Assembly (NCBI GenBank): GCA_012960475.1
Contig: DUBE01000037.1
Location: 1-64,000 of the forward strand
Reading direction: 5' to 3'
DNA: 64,000 nt
Origin: Planctomycetota bacterium
Lineage (GTDB): Bacteria; Planctomycetota; UBA1135; GCA-002686595
Part shown: piece by piece, positions 62,534 through 64,000 of the stretch
How positions within the stretch are numbered: position 1 is the first letter of the stretch
Layout of the letters: every line of letters begins with the position of its first letter
Notes under the pieces: model-generated
What the model saw: the letters and a program-made list of their open reading frames with translations, nothing else
Database searches by the model: none
Told to the model about the DNA's origin: nothing
Program-made: the position numbers and the translations under genes

Positions 62534-62967
62534 CGTTTGACCTTTCGGTAGGGGTCGAGGGGAAGGGCGGCCAGGCGCTCACGCAGGACCAGGAGGGTAA
62601 GCAAGAGGAGTCCCACTCCGCCCGCAACAAAAATCGCAGGATGGGGTTCATCGAACCAGTCCAGGAGCGCGCCCAGGGCCCAGACGCAGTAGGCCAGGCA
62701 GGCTGAGCTGATCAGGAGCCAGCCCAGGGCTCCGAGGCTCCGGTGCCCCAGGCCGCGGCGAAGTTCCTGCCACTCAAGATCTGTGGGTTCGGGCGGTGCC
62801 GTGCTTCGGGCGAGGACCTCCAGGGTCTGGTAGGCCGCGAGCTCTCTTCGCAGGGCAGGTTCCTGGGCCAGGCGCTCTTCCATGAGTTGCGCTTCGTGGG
62901 TGGGTAGTTCCCCGTCGGCATAGCGCATGACGGCCAACTGATCTTGGCTGGGTTGGGACTCGTTCAT
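62530..62967 (-). CDS. Anti-sigma-factor-like membrane protein
   Basis: 145 aa from ATG 62967. Cytoplasmic N-terminus QLAVMRYADGELPTHEAQLMEERLAQEPALRRELAAYQ matches the DGEL...E..L...P..R.EL pattern of anti-sigma domains, but the zinc HxxxCxxC motif is missing. Two membrane segments follow (LISSACLAYCVWALGALL and AIFVAGGVGLLLLTLLVL). It lies 36 nt after the ECF sigma gene and is its likely regulator. Confidence 0.75.
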   Translation of the reverse strand: MNESQPSQDQLAVMRYADGELPTHEAQLMEERLAQEPALRRELAAYQTLEVLARSTAPPEPTDLEWQELRRGLGHRSLGALGWLLISSACLAYCVWALGALLDWFDEPHPAIFVAGGVGLLLLTLLVLRERLAALPLDPYRKVKR

Positions 62968-63003
62968 GGTCAAAGGGGTGGTGGTTGCAAGGAGAGCCAA
63001 CCT

Positions 63004-63627
63004 CTAGGTGGATTCAGGGGAAAGGTCCTTTTCAAGAACGGGAGCGAGGATTGACCGCAGGCGTCGACGGGCGTGGAAGAGTCGAGACATGACAGTGCCT
63101 TCCTTGATCCCCAGGCTCTCGGCGATCTCGGAGTAGGAGAGCCCTTGGTTGTGGCGCAGGGCGAGGATCTCCCGGTCGTTCTGGGAGAGGGACTGCACGG
63201 CCTGGGCGTAGAGTTGCGCGCGCTCCGAGCGCTGGGCGTCTTTGACCGGATCCGCATTCTCATCGATCAACTCAAAGTCCTGGTCTTCATCTGTGCGACC
63301 AATTTGTCGAATGCTGATGCGTGGCCGTCGCTTGCGGAGAAAGGAGATGCAGGTGTTGCGCAGAATGCGGTGGAACCAGGGCAGAAAAGGGCTCGTGGGG
63401 TCGTACTTTTGGCGCGCCTTGTAGACCCGCATGAGAGCATCCTGGCTCAGCTCCATTGCATCGTGATGGTTCCCGACCCATGAGTGAGCAAGCTGGTAGG
63501 CGCGCCCTCGCACCAGGGGCACGAGTTCGTCAAAGGCTGACTGATCACCAGCGCGCGTTCGCGCCATCAGTTCTGTTGCTTGGGGACCCACGGGGGAACG
63601 ATACGCAGCTCGATCGTGCCTATTCAC
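63004..63627 (-). CDS. ECF-type RNA polymerase sigma factor
   Basis: 207 aa. Region 2: AFDELVPLVRGRAYQLAHSWVGNHHDAMELSQDALMRVYKARQ and PFLPWFHRILRNTCISFLRKRR. Region 4: LSQNDREILALRHNQGLSYSEIAESLGIKEGTVMSRLFHARRRLR, a clean helix-turn-helix. Start overlaps the lpxB stop by ATGA. Presumably autoregulated or controlled by the next gene product; no target promoter motif can be named from this window. Confidence 0.92.
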   Translation of the reverse strand: MNRHDRAAYRSPVGPQATELMARTRAGDQSAFDELVPLVRGRAYQLAHSWVGNHHDAMELSQDALMRVYKARQKYDPTSPFLPWFHRILRNTCISFLRKRRPRISIRQIGRTDEDQDFELIDENADPVKDAQRSERAQLYAQAVQSLSQNDREILALRHNQGLSYSEIAESLGIKEGTVMSRLFHARRRLRSILAPVLEKDLSPEST

Positions 63628-64000
63628 TTTCTTTGTTGGGGCCTCCCCTCGGGGCCTGGGGCTGTCGCCGCCCCTGGTTCAGGCGTTATTTGATGCAGGA
63701 TGGCACGTGCTGCCCGCCCGGTTGCACCAGGGCCGCCCAAGCGTGAGAAAGCCCTCTTGATACCCCAGGACACCGCTAGTCGGCGATCAGGGTCACGGTC
63801 CAGGCTGATCAGCTGCTCAACCACTGCCTGGGGATCGCCTTCCCCCTTGAACGCAAATTCCGGATAGACCTCACCTGCTGCCACCAGGTTCGGTTTGCCG
63901 AACCAGGGAGAAGTCAGGAGCCAGGAGAGGTACCTCTTCCAGCCGTGATTGACGCGATAGATCACCACCGTGGGGATGCCATGGCGCATGACCTCCATCA
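63624..64000 (-). CDS. lpxB: Lipid-A-disaccharide synthase LpxB, C-terminal part, cut by window edge
   Basis: The frame runs off the right end, so about two thirds of the protein is outside. The visible part matches the LpxB C-terminus: LEV-like MEVMRHGIPTVVIYRV, SPWFGKPNLVAAGEVYPEFAFKG, then a helical tail ending RAARAILHQIT. An ATG at 63998 is internal, not the start. LpxB makes lipid A disaccharide, so the organism probably makes lipid A. Overlap with the sigma factor gene suggests one transcript. Confidence 0.8.
   Translation of the reverse strand, partial: MEVMRHGIPTVVIYRVNHGWKRYLSWLLTSPWFGKPNLVAAGEVYPEFAFKGEGDPQAVVEQLISLDRDPDRRLAVSWGIKRAFSRLGGPGATGRAARAILHQITPEPGAATAPGPEGRPQQRK

Overview
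This is a GC-rich, densely packed bacterial chromosome segment. It most likely comes from a member of the Planctomycetota or a close PVC relative. Three things point there: (1) a murein-synthesis cluster that runs ftsI-like, murE, murF, mraY, ftsW, murG, murC, murB and then stops, with no ddl, ftsQ, ftsA or ftsZ; (2) an operon of a five-heme cytochrome with a DUF6797-like tail, a sugar-dehydrogenase-like propeller and a ThuA-like lipoprotein; (3) a secreted M43 protease whose C-terminal domain is of a kind seen repeatedly in planctomycete secreted proteins. The meso-DAP-type MurE, the LpxB fragment and the RND pump indicate a diderm envelope. No rRNA, tRNA, CRISPR array, transposase or integrase was seen.

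Layout. 1-12841: the murein cluster, nearly all joined by 1-13 nt overlaps, with a three-LysM protein and a small membrane protein in the middle and a DUF2007-like gene on the opposite strand between murG and murC. 12842-13172: structured non-coding DNA with a terminator-like hairpin. 13173-14954: thrS, lacking the TGS domain. 14959-18523: a small accessory island (PhyH dioxygenase, SGNH hydrolase lipoprotein, M43 protease) inserted exactly behind thrS and closed by a second, decayed copy of the thrS 3' end. 18616-23511: the cytochrome/propeller/ThuA operon. 23541-29236 (minus): rlmN, a DHH phosphoesterase, then clpX, clpP and tig. 29518-34440: RND adaptor and pump, then a GNAT. 34437-36876 (minus): methyltransferase, ApaH-like phosphatase, alpha/beta hydrolase. 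36954-39991: a membrane-anchored hypothetical protein, a 38-residue basic protein and an EamA transporter fused to a sialidase-like propeller. 39985-44140 (minus): a Nat-type ABC exporter with a permease-CPBP protease fusion. 44461-47254: signal peptidase I, an SDR and an aldehyde dehydrogenase. 47322-55382: a complete trp operon (E-G-D-C-F-B-A) followed by a chorismate-mutase-like protein and a DAHP synthase. 55379-59204 (minus): M48 peptidase, FAH-family enzyme, squalene-cyclase-repeat protein. 59392-60066: IYD-like nitroreductase. 60086-64000 (minus): sulfatase-like lipoprotein, then lpxB (cut by the window), an ECF sigma factor, an anti-sigma-like protein and YbjQ.

The strongest non-routine signal is in front of trpE. 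A 40-residue leader peptide carries three consecutive Trp codons. It is followed by a perfect 10-bp antiterminator pairing and a 14-bp terminator stem with a U-tract, together a complete ribosome-mediated attenuator. Other points of note are the thrS-bounded island, a ClpP whose catalytic Asp is replaced by Asn, two unusual domain fusions and a Cys-rich insert in the penicillin-binding protein.

All calls are by eye from the sequence and its translations. No database search or folding program was run.
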